Counted from the stretch's first letter, positions 51,169 through 60,448 are shown. The stretch is 64,000 nt of DNA from CAZXYS01 sp964645005 (GCA_964645005.1 CAZXYS010000006.1:69072-133071), one strand, 5' to 3'. Notes: generated by a model from the sequence alone, not told the origin. A program made the numbers and translations.

Positions 51169-51693
51169 TTAATTTTCCATATAGAGATAAGAAAGTTGGA
51201 ATTCATATCCGTTCTCAGTGAAGAAATCATTGAGCTTGTTAACAATCTCATTGATTTTTTCTACTGCTACATTTACCGCGAATACTTGATTTTCCTTATT
51301 GTCGGTTGTATAGATCTCTATACCAACAGCCGTACCGCCAGATTGTGGTGGATCAGCCTGGTACTCGGCATCAAGATCAAAGAAATCTTTACCATCAGTT
51401 CCTGGAGTTGTTGTAATATTATAAATTTCTTGCAACTGTGACGATGTCATATTGCTTGCGGGAGTAATCGTTTGTTTATTACCGGTTCCCATATCATAAT
51501 CCCGATATGTAACACTCCCGTCACTTTCGATAACCAGATCCTGTGCGAGTCCGGTTAAAGCTCTTGTACCGCAGGAGATAACTATTTTTTTAGTAGTTTG
51601 CGAATAAATTTCACTACCCGCAAAACCAAAAAATAGGAATAATAACAGCAGCTTAAATATCGAAACTCTGAAATTGGTATGTCTTGTTTTCAT
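51169..51693 (-). CDS. Small secreted protein upstream of the metallopeptidase
   Basis: A 174-residue protein with signal peptide (FKLLLLFLFFGFAGSEIYSQ at ~13-32). The mature part starts KKIVISCGTRALTGLAQDLVI and has beta-rich segments with conserved-looking YRDYDMGTG and GGTAVGIEIYTTDN. One early Cys only, and no T9SS domain. I recognise no family. Because it ends 15 bases before the metallopeptidase-like gene, it could be a chaperone, propeptide-like or inhibitor protein for it, but this is only suggested by position. Starts at ATG 51693 with a weak RBS. Confidence 0.6.
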   Translation of the reverse strand: MKTRHTNFRVSIFKLLLLFLFFGFAGSEIYSQTTKKIVISCGTRALTGLAQDLVIESDGSVTYRDYDMGTGNKQTITPASNMTSSQLQEIYNITTTPGTDGKDFFDLDAEYQADPPQSGGTAVGIEIYTTDNKENQVFAVNVAVEKINEIVNKLNDFFTENGYEFQLSYLYMEN

Positions 51694-51812
51694 TATGTAA
51701 CTCCCAATTATTGAATAATTTATGATCTAAAATAATTCACAAATGCTCTATGTCGGAAATCAAATTGTAAATGCTTAAAAACTAAAGAATAGAATTAAAA
51801 GAAATGCATGCG

Positions 51813-51841
51813 GGCGGATATGGTAATTCAAATTATCCGCC
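51813..51841. other. Isolated hairpin in a gene-free region
   Basis: GGCGGATA (51813-51820) pairs with TATCCGCC (51834-51841). It has no T-tract; the rest of 51694-51962 holds no gene. It may terminate or mark the boundary of the CocE-like hydrolase unit's upstream neighbour. Confidence 0.4.
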
Positions 51842-51962
51842 TGTAGCTAAAATATTTTGTAAAAAATTCAACGGCAATCTATAAATACAATTATTAACAT
51901 ACAATACCATATTGACGGTATTTTTAAAAATACCAATTTACACTTAGGTCATTGTATCTTAT

Positions 51963-53873
51963 TTATTTAATGATATTTAACATTCTCACCCAATTATTTT
52001 CGTTATCAGATATTTTCAACAAATAAATATTTGAACGCAAACCTGATACATCCAGTAAGCATTTGTTTTGATTCCGGCTAATTATCCTGTAATTTTTCAG
52101 CTTGTTTCCCAATAAATCATATATCTCAACATTCCTTTCGCCTTGAATTTTATTCATAAATTCAATTGTCATCCTGTCTTCTGCGGGATTAGGGTATATT
52201 TTTACATTACCTGTTTCAGCGCCGGCGTATCTCTCTACGGAAGTTGTTTGCGTTGTAGGTATAATTATTCTCGATTGCAGGACTTCATCGTGGTAAATAA
52301 GATTTTCGGCGGTTAGTGTATCGCCCGCCTGGTATTGAGTGCCGCCGCTGTTGGGATTTTCGGCGAACATGGGATAATTTGAGCATGATAAGATGATTTT
52401 AAGTTGGTGTCCTTTCGGGAACGTCTTAGCTAAGTCGTCAAATTCTACTGTAAGCTCATATATCTCGCCGGGCTCGAGCAGATTTTGTTCACTTAGTGCA
52501 TTACGGTAGCGGGCGCGGCGAATTCCCTGGCGGATAAGAATAGTCCTGCCGTCTGGGTAAACTTCGCAGAGCCGAACGCTAAAGTCAGTATCCGTCCGGT
52601 TGCTGGCAATATTAAGGATTACTTTCATTCTGCCGGACAGGATTAATTCTTCCTCGAGTTTTTCAGTTTGATATGTAACAACATCATGCCGACTTTCCAC
52701 ATAGCTCATATTGCGTGGACCGACAGAATCATGCAGCTGTGACAACCGGCAGCCGCCAATTGTCGGAGACGGATCGCGCGGCTCGTAGTTAATTGTATCC
52801 GGTGGTATTATCATATTCACCGGCGGTACAGGCTCGAATTTCAACTTACCCTCGGGATGCAGGTATAAAACTTTTTCATCTGCAGAAATATTGAGCCAAT
52901 CCTTTGTTTCCCGCCACTTGTTTTCACCCATTTGAAAATAACTGAATTGAGGTCTCAACGGATAGCCGTTCTTAGCTCCGAGCAGATAATAATCGAAGAA
53001 GAATTTAGCTGCTTCCCGTGCAGCATTTTTTGCATCAGGGAAACTGAGAACACCTTGCTCCGTTTGTCCTACACCCGAGTGCAGCCACGGACCCATGATG
53101 CACTTGTGCTGATCTCTTACGGACTCATCGCCTTTTTTCACAAGATTATAAAAATCTTTAATGACGTCTTTCGGCGCCAGATCATACCATCCACTTATCA
53201 TAAGCGCCGGAACTTTTATATCCGGCGCATAGTCGGTTTTTTCCTCAATTAATTGCCAGAAAGCGCCGTAGTCAGGATAATTTATCACCTGACCAGCTCC
53301 AAATCCTAAAGTTATAAGGTCGCTAAGGTGTTCTTCACGCAATACCCCGCCATAATAGTACTGGTAATGAGTGTTTCTATAGCCTTTGACGAGAGGATTT
53401 ATGCATACCAGATGCGGCGGTTGATGACGCGCAGTTTGGAACTGGATCAAACCCAGCGCTGAGGCGCCCCATGTAGCTGCCTTGCCGTTGCACCATTTCT
53501 GTTCGGCAATCCATTCAACGGCGTCGTAGCCGTCAAGTCCTCTGTCATAATTGGTAATGTTCTTATCTTTATTTGTGAAGAAGCCCCGCCAGTCCATCAC
53601 GACATAGTGGTAAAAGTTGTAATCTATTGGCAATTGAAGGTTTTTGAAAAAATCAGGATTATTGAACCATGGGCGGATTATATTTTTGCTATATGGCGTT
53701 TGAATAAGAATAACGGGTTTGGCTTTGGTTGTGTCCTCGGAATGAAGGTCTGCATTCAGAAATTTCTTATCTGCTTCTTCGACTCTCGTGGGAATCTCAA
53801 TTTCGAATAATTCTGATAAAGAGGGCTGAGTCAGGCAGATAAGAGTTATAATAAGTGTAAATATTCTCTTCAT
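51963..53873 (-). CDS. T9SS cargo CocE/NonD-family hydrolase
   Basis: A 636-residue secreted alpha/beta hydrolase of the X-Pro dipeptidyl-peptidase (S15)/CocE group. Signal peptide at 1-20. Nucleophile Ser in WGASALGLIQF near 131-137 (GxSxxG). Candidate acid in MISGWYDLAP near 225-234, and His in GPWLHSGVG near 262-270. C-terminal jelly-roll domain with FSVRLCEVYPDGRTILIRQGIRR and PKGHQLKIILSCSNYPMF, as in this family. A T9SS domain follows (KIYPNPAEDRMTIEF, IYDLLGNKLKNY, LRSNIYLLKIS). Extracellular ester, beta-lactam or peptide cleavage is possible; the substrate is not readable. Start ATG 53873; stands alone. Confidence 0.88.
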   Translation of the reverse strand: MKRIFTLIITLICLTQPSLSELFEIEIPTRVEEADKKFLNADLHSEDTTKAKPVILIQTPYSKNIIRPWFNNPDFFKNLQLPIDYNFYHYVVMDWRGFFTNKDKNITNYDRGLDGYDAVEWIAEQKWCNGKAATWGASALGLIQFQTARHQPPHLVCINPLVKGYRNTHYQYYYGGVLREEHLSDLITLGFGAGQVINYPDYGAFWQLIEEKTDYAPDIKVPALMISGWYDLAPKDVIKDFYNLVKKGDESVRDQHKCIMGPWLHSGVGQTEQGVLSFPDAKNAAREAAKFFFDYYLLGAKNGYPLRPQFSYFQMGENKWRETKDWLNISADEKVLYLHPEGKLKFEPVPPVNMIIPPDTINYEPRDPSPTIGGCRLSQLHDSVGPRNMSYVESRHDVVTYQTEKLEEELILSGRMKVILNIASNRTDTDFSVRLCEVYPDGRTILIRQGIRRARYRNALSEQNLLEPGEIYELTVEFDDLAKTFPKGHQLKIILSCSNYPMFAENPNSGGTQYQAGDTLTAENLIYHDEVLQSRIIIPTTQTTSVERYAGAETGNVKIYPNPAEDRMTIEFMNKIQGERNVEIYDLLGNKLKNYRIISRNQNKCLLDVSGLRSNIYLLKISDNENNWVRMLNIIK

Positions 53874-53950
53874 TTTACTTTCCCTGAAAATTTAAAATGC
53901 TTTTACTATTTGACAGGAAAAATAATAAGAAGTTTATTGAATAAAAAGAA

Positions 53951-53981
53951 AAAGCCGGATAAAATTTATCTATCCGGCTTT
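53951..53981 (-). terminator. Terminator after the interrupted beta-barrel gene
   Basis: AAAGCCGGATA (53951-53961) and TATCCGGCTTT (53971-53981) pair perfectly. It lies 19 bases after the second stop (54000) of the beta-barrel gene on the minus strand, supporting that the readthrough end, not 54135, was the original gene end. Confidence 0.8.
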
Positions 53982-53999
53982 AAGCTGAATTTTTTTTTG

Positions 54000-54134
54000 T
54001 TAAAATGGATAGGAGATACCGGCATTTATTGAAAAGCAGCTTAAAGTTCCTAAACCATTAATTCCCTGAAGCTCTATAGTGTCTTCATCGCTTATAAGTA
54101 TGAAATTCAGTTTTAGATTGAAATTCATTTTAAA
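54000..54134 (-). pseudogene. Severed 3' part of the beta-barrel gene
   Basis: After the TAA at 54135-54137 the same frame continues for 44 codons to a TAA at 54000-54002. It encodes strand-like sequence (FNLKLNFILIS, then TLSCFSINAGISYPF) that ends in Phe, the usual C-terminal residue of outer-membrane barrels. It begins with an ATG four codons in, so separate translation is not excluded but unlikely. Confidence 0.6.
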
Positions 54135-54692
54135 TTAGCCAAATGGCATTATAACACCACCAACCGGAGCAAAGCCAAATGTAGAAATATTAGTCTTATG
54201 ATTTTGAAAGTCCTTCTTATGTCCTCCCTGTTGTTGTGTGGATGTCCCGATAAATTCATGATAAATATGATATACGTTTTCATAACCGATGTCAAGACCG
54301 GCGTAGGGCTGGAAATCCTCCGTTCCCTGGAAATAAATATATAGCATTAAATCAATAGGCACAACATTTACACTGAATTCATTGTCGCCGGTGTAGTCCT
54401 GTCTCCAATGGATAAATCCTGATTTCAGCCCGATGGCAAAATGCTTCATGACACGGTATTCGAACTGACCGTAAATGCCGAAAGAATTCCCCATAAATTT
54501 ATTATAATCTCCCATAGTCAGGTTATAGCCAGCCATGATAGATGGCATAAATTTATTCAGAGGTTCTTCATCGCCGTAATAGTCATCTTCATAGTATTCA
54601 TCATCGTAATATTCATCGTCCTGAGCCGACAGATCATATGTAAATGCCGAAAACAGTAATCCGAAAATCAATAATAATGCAAGTTTCTTCAC
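54135..54692 (-). CDS. Outer-membrane beta-barrel protein, C-terminally cut by a stop codon
   Basis: An exported barrel protein of 185 residues. The preferred start is GTG at 54692 because AAGGAG (54700-54705) lies 7 bases upstream and translation then begins directly with the signal peptide (KKLALLLIFGLLFSAF, cut after SAQ). ATGs at 54722 and 54716 lie before that SD and add ten polar residues. An acidic Asp/Glu/Tyr-rich segment (DDEYYDDEYYEDDYYGDEE) follows, then alternating strand-like sequence (GFIHWRQDYTG, VVPIDLMLYIYFQG, QPYAGLDIGYENVYHIYHEF). The final strands lie beyond an in-frame TAA at 54135-54137. Without them, barrel closure and BAM recognition are doubtful, so it may be non-functional. 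Confidence 0.7.
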   Translation of the reverse strand: MKKLALLLIFGLLFSAFTYDLSAQDDEYYDDEYYEDDYYGDEEPLNKFMPSIMAGYNLTMGDYNKFMGNSFGIYGQFEYRVMKHFAIGLKSGFIHWRQDYTGDNEFSVNVVPIDLMLYIYFQGTEDFQPYAGLDIGYENVYHIYHEFIGTSTQQQGGHKKDFQNHKTNISTFGFAPVGGVIMPFG

Positions 54693-54777
54693 TTTGTAGC
54701 TCCTTGTTGTGATCATTAACAAAATTTTTCAAATTTACTAAATCGTTATGTTTTTAAAAAATAAAACAAATGCGCTG

Positions 54778-55953
54778 TTATACTGCTGATAAAAACTCTT
54801 TTATTTTATCAATGACATACTCTGTTTGTTCATCTGTTAATTCCGGATAAACAGGTATAGCAAGAGATTCTGCAGCCAGTCTATTAGAAACAGGGAATTT
54901 AGAATCCACATTGCCCAGATACTCAAAACATTCCTGCCTGTGGAATGGCACTGGATAATAAATCTCCGAGCCAATTCCGTTTTCTCCCAAAAATGCTTTT
55001 AATTCGCCGCGCTTTTGGATGCGTATGTTATATTGATTGTAAATGTGATGGTTCTTGTATCCGTTGATTTTATAAACTGCTTTTGGAAGAAGTATTTTAT
55101 TTTTGTCAGAGAATTCGGTAATGCCGGTGTCTTCAGCTAAGCCGGCTTCAGTAAATGCATTGGTATATTTCTCGGCATTTTGGCGTCGGGCTTCATGCCA
55201 TTGTTCAAGGTAATTGAATTTTACGTTCAGAGCTGCGGCATTTATCGCGTCCATCCTGAAATTGCCCCCGACAAACTTATGATGATACTTCGGCTCCATG
55301 CCATGGTTGCGCATCTGCTTTAGTTTAGCAGCTAAATCGTCATTATTCGTGGCTATCAAACCGCCGTCGCCGAAGCCGCCGAGATTTTTTGTCGGATAGA
55401 ATGAGAAACAACCCATTTCACCGATGGAACCCGCTTTCCTGCCGTCTCCGTATTCCACGCCGATAGCCTGTGCCGCATCTTCGATGACAGGGATATTGTG
55501 CTTTTTTGCAATATCCATGATCTGATCCATATCAGCACACTGCCCATATAGATGCACTGGGATTATAGCTTTGGTTTTATCAGAGATCTCTTGTTCGATT
55601 AAATTGGGATCAATATTATAAGTTACGGGATCGCTGTCGACAAAGACGGGTTTCGCATGCAGCCGGGCAGCCACTCCAGCCGTTGCAAAAAATGAATAAG
55701 TGGGGATGATGACTTCGTCGCCGGGTCCGATGTCATACGCCATAAGCGCCATGAGGAGCGCGTCGGTGCCGCTGGATACGGCGACGGCGTGTTTGGTTCC
55801 CGTATAATCCGCTAAAGTTGATTCAAGTTGTTCCGCTTCCGGGCCGAGAAGCATACGCTGCGATTCAATTACTTCCATTATCTTAGGGTCGACTTCGCTT
55901 TTAATGGTCCGGTACTGCGCTTTTAAATCCAATAAAGGTACGTTTATTGCCAT
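54778..55953 (-). CDS. DegT/DnrJ/EryC1/StrS-family sugar aminotransferase
   Basis: PLP-dependent aminotransferase, 391 residues from ATG 55953 (MAINVPLLDLKAQYR), preferred to 55995 because the family starts here. Landmarks: AVSSGTDALLMALMA near 53-67, DAAQAIG near 159 and the PLP lysine in YPTKNLGGFGDGG near 187. C-terminal QxGIGSEIYYPVP and RLAAESLAIPVYPEL are also typical. Such enzymes aminate UDP- or dTDP-linked keto-sugars for surface glycans. No other nucleotide-sugar genes are in the window, so the sugar is open; a connection to the glycosyltransferases 10 kb away is speculative. Confidence 0.93.
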   Translation of the reverse strand: MAINVPLLDLKAQYRTIKSEVDPKIMEVIESQRMLLGPEAEQLESTLADYTGTKHAVAVSSGTDALLMALMAYDIGPGDEVIIPTYSFFATAGVAARLHAKPVFVDSDPVTYNIDPNLIEQEISDKTKAIIPVHLYGQCADMDQIMDIAKKHNIPVIEDAAQAIGVEYGDGRKAGSIGEMGCFSFYPTKNLGGFGDGGLIATNNDDLAAKLKQMRNHGMEPKYHHKFVGGNFRMDAINAAALNVKFNYLEQWHEARRQNAEKYTNAFTEAGLAEDTGITEFSDKNKILLPKAVYKINGYKNHHIYNQYNIRIQKRGELKAFLGENGIGSEIYYPVPFHRQECFEYLGNVDSKFPVSNRLAAESLAIPVYPELTDEQTEYVIDKIKEFLSAV

Positions 55954-56071
55954 AATTTTACCGTTAATTCTGTTTTTCAAAATACGAAATAACAAAATTA
56001 ACTATGACTGACTTAGGAAACAAAGTTTTAATGAATTAATAGATGGAGAATTTAAACTCTGTAAGCCTTAT

Positions 56072-56485
56072 TTAAATATCCGGAACGATGGTCGTTTCCA
56101 TTTGTCCTTTGTCGTTTTCAATTATTTCGGCTTCGTGGTAGGTTACGGCTTTAACGTCTTCCTTGAAAGCATCTACTTTTTTACCTGAGATCTCTGCTAT
56201 TATATAATTATTATTCAAATTTTGAATTTTCAGCACGGGCAACAGTGCGGCGTTAATATACATGTAGAACAAAGCTTCGGAAAGAAAATCAATTAGCAGA
56301 GCTGTGCTGTCTACTGCATCCATTTCAATTTTTTCATAAATTTCAATCTCATTTTCTTTTACTTTATAACCGGGATTTAGCACTTCACACAATCCGGCAA
56401 GTGAATGGTTGAATAATTCTCCCAATGAGTTTCCTGTCACATGGATTCTTACATCCGCTGTGTGAGGTAAAAGTTTATATCCCAT
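56072..56485 (-). CDS. Archease
   Basis: A 137-residue archease. It activates the RNA ligase RtcB by promoting guanylylation, and works with other tRNA enzymes in archaea. The family signature HTADVRIHVTGNSLGELF near residues 8-25 is clear; DSTALLIDFLSEALFYMYIN and the C-terminal VKAVTYHEAEI also fit. The Asp of HTAD and a C-terminal acidic residue are metal-binding in relatives. rtcB, its usual bacterial neighbour, is not in the window, so it must be elsewhere if the pair functions. No signal peptide. Lies downstream of the E2 gene, with a terminator between. Confidence 0.92.
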   Translation of the reverse strand: MGYKLLPHTADVRIHVTGNSLGELFNHSLAGLCEVLNPGYKVKENEIEIYEKIEMDAVDSTALLIDFLSEALFYMYINAALLPVLKIQNLNNNYIIAEISGKKVDAFKEDVKAVTYHEAEIIENDKGQMETTIVPDI

Positions 56486-56510
56486 TTATACACCCTGCTG
56501 TTTTAAAAAA

Positions 56511-56544
56511 ACTGCCCGTCACGAATCGCTCCGCAACGGGCAGT
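56511..56544 (-). terminator. Terminator of the E2 acyltransferase gene
   Basis: ACTGCCCGT (56511-56519) pairs perfectly with ACGGGCAGT (56536-56544). On the minus strand it is followed by a run of U (T-tract). Separates the E2 gene from archease. Confidence 0.8.
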
Positions 56545-56616
56545 AGATATTACTTTATGATTTTTTTGACTTCATTTACCCTGAAAAAAGTCTAATAATT
56601 GAATAAACATTAATAC

Positions 56617-58374
56617 CTACAATTGAATATTATCCTCATTAATACTCTCGAGATATTCAACCATAGCATGCAGTGCCTGACCACCGAGCGCTCCGTCAAT
56701 TACTCTGTGATCGAATACCAGTGAAATATAAACCATATTGCGAGGTACAATGACATCCTGACCGTCCAGCTCTCTTACTACAGGTCGCTTTTGAATAGCA
56801 CCAAGACCCATTATAGCCGTTTGCGGCTGATTTATTATCGGTGATCCAAACTGAGTGCCAAAACTTCCGTAATTGGTTATCGAGAATGTGCCGCCCTGAA
56901 TGTCGTCAGGATTCAATTTCTTGTCCCTTGCTTTTGTGGACAGATCGTTCATCGCGCGTGCCAGACCTGTTAGGCTCAGCGAATCAGCATCTTTTATCAC
57001 AGGGACAATGAGATTGCCGTCGGGAAGAGCTGTAGCTATTCCAAGATTGATCCTGTTATGTTGAAGAATGTTATTCCCTTCGACACTGACATTGACCTTG
57101 GGGAATTTCTTTATAGCTTCAATTGCCGCTTTAGCAAAGAACGGAAGAAAGGTGATCTTGAAGCCTTCGCGTTTTTCGAAGTCATTCTTGATCTTATTCC
57201 TGTATTTCCATATCTCTGTCATGTCGGCTTCTTCAACACTGGTAACATGCGCAGAAGTCTGTTTAGAACGAACCATGTGTTCCGCAATAATGGAACGCAC
57301 TCTGTCCATTGGAATAACTTCTGTGTCTTCACCGGCGGCAGCTCTTACAGGTGCTTCTGTTGCAGCAGGTTCTTTCCTTTCTGCCGCAGGCTTTTGTGCA
57401 GGTTCCGTTTTGGGTTGCGGCGGAGCTTCTTTTCTCTGGTCAATGTAATTTAGCACATCCTGCTTGGTAATTCGCCCGTCTACTCCTGAACCCTGCAACT
57501 GCTGCAGTTCTTCCAGCGTGACTTTTTGCTCTTGAGCTATATTTCTCACGACAGGTGAAAAGAATTTGTCACCGGCTTTTCTTGGAATTTCTGTTGTAGA
57601 TCCATTCGTTGGTTTCACGGTTTGCTTAGCCTCTGGCTGAGCCTTAGCGGCGGTTTTCTGAGATTCTTTTGCAGGTTCTTCCTTTTTGGATGCCTGTTGT
57701 GAAGGCTGGGCTTTTTTCTGAGGCGCAGCGCCATCTCCGGTGTCTATCCTGGCTATTATATTTCCAACCTCCACCGTGTCACCTTCCTGCGCCAAAACTT
57801 CAAGCAGAGTTCCTTCAACAGGTGAAGGAACTTCAGTATCCACTTTATCGGTGGAAATCTCAAGAATCATCTCATCACGTTCAACCTTTTCTCCCGGCTT
57901 TTTGAGCCAGTTTACGATGGTACCTTCGGTAAGCGATTCACCCATCTTGGGCATAACCACTTCATAAGCACCTTCTGATGATCCCCCCGGTGCTTCTTCA
58001 GTCTCTACGGAAGCTTCTGCTTCCTGTGGTTCCGGTGCGGGTTCGGATTGTTGCTCAGGTTCTTTCTTAGATTGCTGAGGTTGTTCCGCCCCCCCTTCAT
58101 CGGAAGGTTCAACGTCGGCTTTTTCCGCCTGTTCCTTACTGGTTTCTATCCTCGCTATTATATTGCCGACTTCAACGGTTTCATTTTCTTCAGCAAGGAT
58201 TTCCGCAAGTGTACCTTCTACAGGTGATGGAACCTCTGTATCTACCTTGTCGGTAGAAATTTCAAGGATCATTTCATCACGTTCAATTTTATCTCCAGGC
58301 TGCTTAAGCCATTTTTGTATCGTTCCTTCAGTCAATGATTCGCCCATTTTGGGCATAACAACGTCGACTTTCAT
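56617..58374 (-). CDS. Dihydrolipoamide acyltransferase (E2) of a 2-oxoacid dehydrogenase complex
   Basis: A 585-residue E2 core. Two lipoyl domains: STDKVDTE near 40-47 and again near 176-183, each with the lipoylated Lys. Then linkers rich in Ala, Gln, Glu and Pro, a peripheral-subunit-binding domain (SPVVRNIAQEQKVTLEEL...GSGVDGRITKQDVLNYI) near 272-310, and the catalytic domain ending with DHRVIDGA near 555-562, where His is the acid-base residue. Which complex (pyruvate, 2-oxoglutarate or branched-chain) cannot be fixed here, since no E1 or E3 is adjacent; the MPKMGESLTEGTI lipoyl start is of the branched-chain or oxoglutarate style. PFOR at the window start means pyruvate may also be oxidised without it. 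Confidence 0.95.
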   Translation of the reverse strand: MKVDVVMPKMGESLTEGTIQKWLKQPGDKIERDEMILEISTDKVDTEVPSPVEGTLAEILAEENETVEVGNIIARIETSKEQAEKADVEPSDEGGAEQPQQSKKEPEQQSEPAPEPQEAEASVETEEAPGGSSEGAYEVVMPKMGESLTEGTIVNWLKKPGEKVERDEMILEISTDKVDTEVPSPVEGTLLEVLAQEGDTVEVGNIIARIDTGDGAAPQKKAQPSQQASKKEEPAKESQKTAAKAQPEAKQTVKPTNGSTTEIPRKAGDKFFSPVVRNIAQEQKVTLEELQQLQGSGVDGRITKQDVLNYIDQRKEAPPQPKTEPAQKPAAERKEPAATEAPVRAAAGEDTEVIPMDRVRSIIAEHMVRSKQTSAHVTSVEEADMTEIWKYRNKIKNDFEKREGFKITFLPFFAKAAIEAIKKFPKVNVSVEGNNILQHNRINLGIATALPDGNLIVPVIKDADSLSLTGLARAMNDLSTKARDKKLNPDDIQGGTFSITNYGSFGTQFGSPIINQPQTAIMGLGAIQKRPVVRELDGQDVIVPRNMVYISLVFDHRVIDGALGGQALHAMVEYLESINEDNIQL

Positions 58375-58500
58375 GTTGTCCCCAAATGTGTTAATACCTA
58401 CCTATAATAAAATATATTTAATTGTCAAATTTCTGTCTCATTTTGACGAAATTTACTGACGTTTAATATATTTGGTTGTATGTTTATACAGGTAAAGCGG

Positions 58501-59262
58501 TTATTTTCTACCGCCGCCCTGCGGAACACCTTGACCTCCGCCTGGGTCCGGAGCTGGCTGTGTGGATTCCGGTTTCGTAAAGAGACCGCTTGGCAAATCA
58601 GGGTTAATTTCAATTGAGTTATAAGATATATTTGTTTTACCCTGCATGCCATCTACAATCATCTCGTGAGGCATTGTAAAACCATCGATATCTTTGAATT
58701 CATTATAAGTTATGTCTATTGTCTGCTGTTCCTCCATATTCAGATCAACAGTAACTTTGTGTATCAGGTAATCATCTTTGCCCATGTAAAAGCTTCTTAC
58801 AATTGAATCCTGATCCATAACTATTTTATACATATCGGCGCCGTCGACTGTTTCCCGTCCAGCAAGCTCGTATTTGCTAACTGTGTCATTTGCCGGAATA
58901 GGGGGCTCAAAAAATTTCAATTGCTGAATCTGCTGTGTCGCATTTCTCATTGGAATATCCTGAACCTGTCCCATTTGTGAGAGCCATGCATTTTGTCCGT
59001 CAGATATGAAAAGTATTTCATTACCCTGCATGGATTGCTCTATTCTGAACTGATTGTTATTGCCGAGATAAAATGTTATCGGCATCTCGCGCCCCATCTG
59101 AGATATATTACCGTCAATCTTCATGGTTTCAATACTACTATAGTCTGCTATGCCATAAGCTTCATGGCTTTTCGCAATTAAATTTTCCAACTTTCCCGCA
59201 TCGGAAAAATAAAAAGTTATCAGAAAAATTACTGCTGCTGTTAGAAAAGATTTTAAATACAT
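58501..59262 (-). CDS. LolA/LolB-like periplasmic outer-membrane lipoprotein-sorting-type protein
   Basis: A 253-residue exported protein. A signal peptide (LTAAVIFLITFYFSDA) is present. The mature chain repeats the half-barrel pattern of LolA-like proteins: FYLGNNNQFRIEQSMQG, NEILFISDGQNAWLS, ELAGRETVDGADMYKIVM, SFYMGKDDYLIHKVTVDL and ITYNEFKDIDGFTMPHEMI. It ends in a Gly/Pro-rich tail (PAPDPGGGQGVPQGGG). Such outer-membrane lipoprotein-sorting folds occur widely; the cargo is unknown and there is no acidic pair check possible here. Located upstream of the E2 gene on the same strand but 126 bases apart, with no functional link visible. Confidence 0.75.
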   Translation of the reverse strand: MYLKSFLTAAVIFLITFYFSDAGKLENLIAKSHEAYGIADYSSIETMKIDGNISQMGREMPITFYLGNNNQFRIEQSMQGNEILFISDGQNAWLSQMGQVQDIPMRNATQQIQQLKFFEPPIPANDTVSKYELAGRETVDGADMYKIVMDQDSIVRSFYMGKDDYLIHKVTVDLNMEEQQTIDITYNEFKDIDGFTMPHEMIVDGMQGKTNISYNSIEINPDLPSGLFTKPESTQPAPDPGGGQGVPQGGGRK

Positions 59263-59307
59263 TAGAAACTCCTTATTTTTTGTAAAAATTAATTATTATT
59301 TTCCGGA

Positions 59308-60156
59308 TCATAAGTTCTTTATAAACTCAATTTTTGATTTAAATTCCCTCGCTTCTATACCACTTATTCCAAATTCTTTTAACTTGTTCTCATTGTAGTC
59401 GAGTTTGTCAAAAAAATCTTTTAAATATTGAAGTTCACCATGAGAGAAAAAAGTTGATTTAAGTCTGTAATCTTCGAAAGCTTCCCATGTCAGCGGTACG
59501 GCAAGCTTCAGAATTTCAGCGATTTTATTTGCATATACTCTGATTTCATACTGAGCATGTTCGTCCATTCGCAAACTGAGAAAATGAAGCAGATTATGCA
59601 GATCGATTTTCCAGTACCATTCCGTATAGGTTGATAATGGAAGATTAATCCTTGCCAGTTCCCTTGTTAAATCAGCCTCAAGCAAGGAATTATATTCATC
59701 ATAAAGCTCCCCCTGTGTCTTTTCCATTTTCTCACGTATAGCAGCAGATTCTTCCTCGGGCAGTGATTCTTCCGATCGCCCCTGCATGTTGCTCTGGCTC
59801 TGGTGACGTATCTGGTCTATCTCAGGAACATAGAATTCCTCTTTCATAACCGAGTAGCGTCCGCTGTATTCATTAACATTGGCTGTACGGTGCCTGATCC
59901 ACTGCCGGGCAACAAACATAGGTAATTTGACATGGAATTTAAATTCTACCATTTCAAATGGGGATGTATGCCTGTGGCGCATCAGGTAGCGTATAAGTCC
60001 CCTGTCTTCTCTTACACTTTTAGTGCCCTTGCCGTATGATACGCGGGCTGCCTGAACAATTGAACTATCCTCTCCCATTACATCTATAAGGCGGATAAAC
60101 CCCTTATCCAGGCACTTTAATTCTTTGCCTAAGATTTCTTTTGCTTCACTTTTCAT
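59308..60156 (-). CDS. thyX: Flavin-dependent thymidylate synthase
   Basis: FAD-dependent alternative thymidylate synthase, 282 residues, converting dUMP to dTMP with methylene-THF and NAD(P)H in the cytoplasm. The signature RHRx7S is exact (RHRTANVNEYSGRYS near 84-98), and an earlier RHRTSPFEMVEF near 60 belongs to the same family. C-terminal LHNLLHFLSLRMDEHAQYEIR and conserved His residues fit. An insertion with acidic and Gln-rich sequence (QSQSNMQGRSEESLPEEES) near 120-140 is typical of Bacteroidota ThyX. No thyA is seen in the window. Start ATG 60156 chosen. Confidence 0.96.
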   Translation of the reverse strand: MKSEAKEILGKELKCLDKGFIRLIDVMGEDSSIVQAARVSYGKGTKSVREDRGLIRYLMRHRHTSPFEMVEFKFHVKLPMFVARQWIRHRTANVNEYSGRYSVMKEEFYVPEIDQIRHQSQSNMQGRSEESLPEEESAAIREKMEKTQGELYDEYNSLLEADLTRELARINLPLSTYTEWYWKIDLHNLLHFLSLRMDEHAQYEIRVYANKIAEILKLAVPLTWEAFEDYRLKSTFFSHGELQYLKDFFDKLDYNENKLKEFGISGIEAREFKSKIEFIKNL

Positions 60157-60448
60157 TAATACTCTAAATTCCGCTTATTATCTTAAAAAAGAAGAAAATA
60201 GCAGACAGTTAATTTTTTTAATAACAATTATAATAATTTATGAAACATCAAATTTAAAAAAAATTATCCGAAACACAAATCATGATAAAACGTATATCAC
60301 AATAAAATATACGAAAGAATTTACTATAAATTACATTTTATTAAAAATTAAGGTCACTAATTGTTAATTTACCCTTCAATAAAGCGCATGATTGTTAATA
60401 AATTGACTTGTTATAAATTTTAAAAGGTGCACTAACTTGGGAAATAAG

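Noticed and set aside
54003..54120. Separate small gene starting at the ATG after the beta-barrel stop
   Set aside because: No SD, continuous frame with the barrel and a barrel-type end; best read as the severed 3' part.
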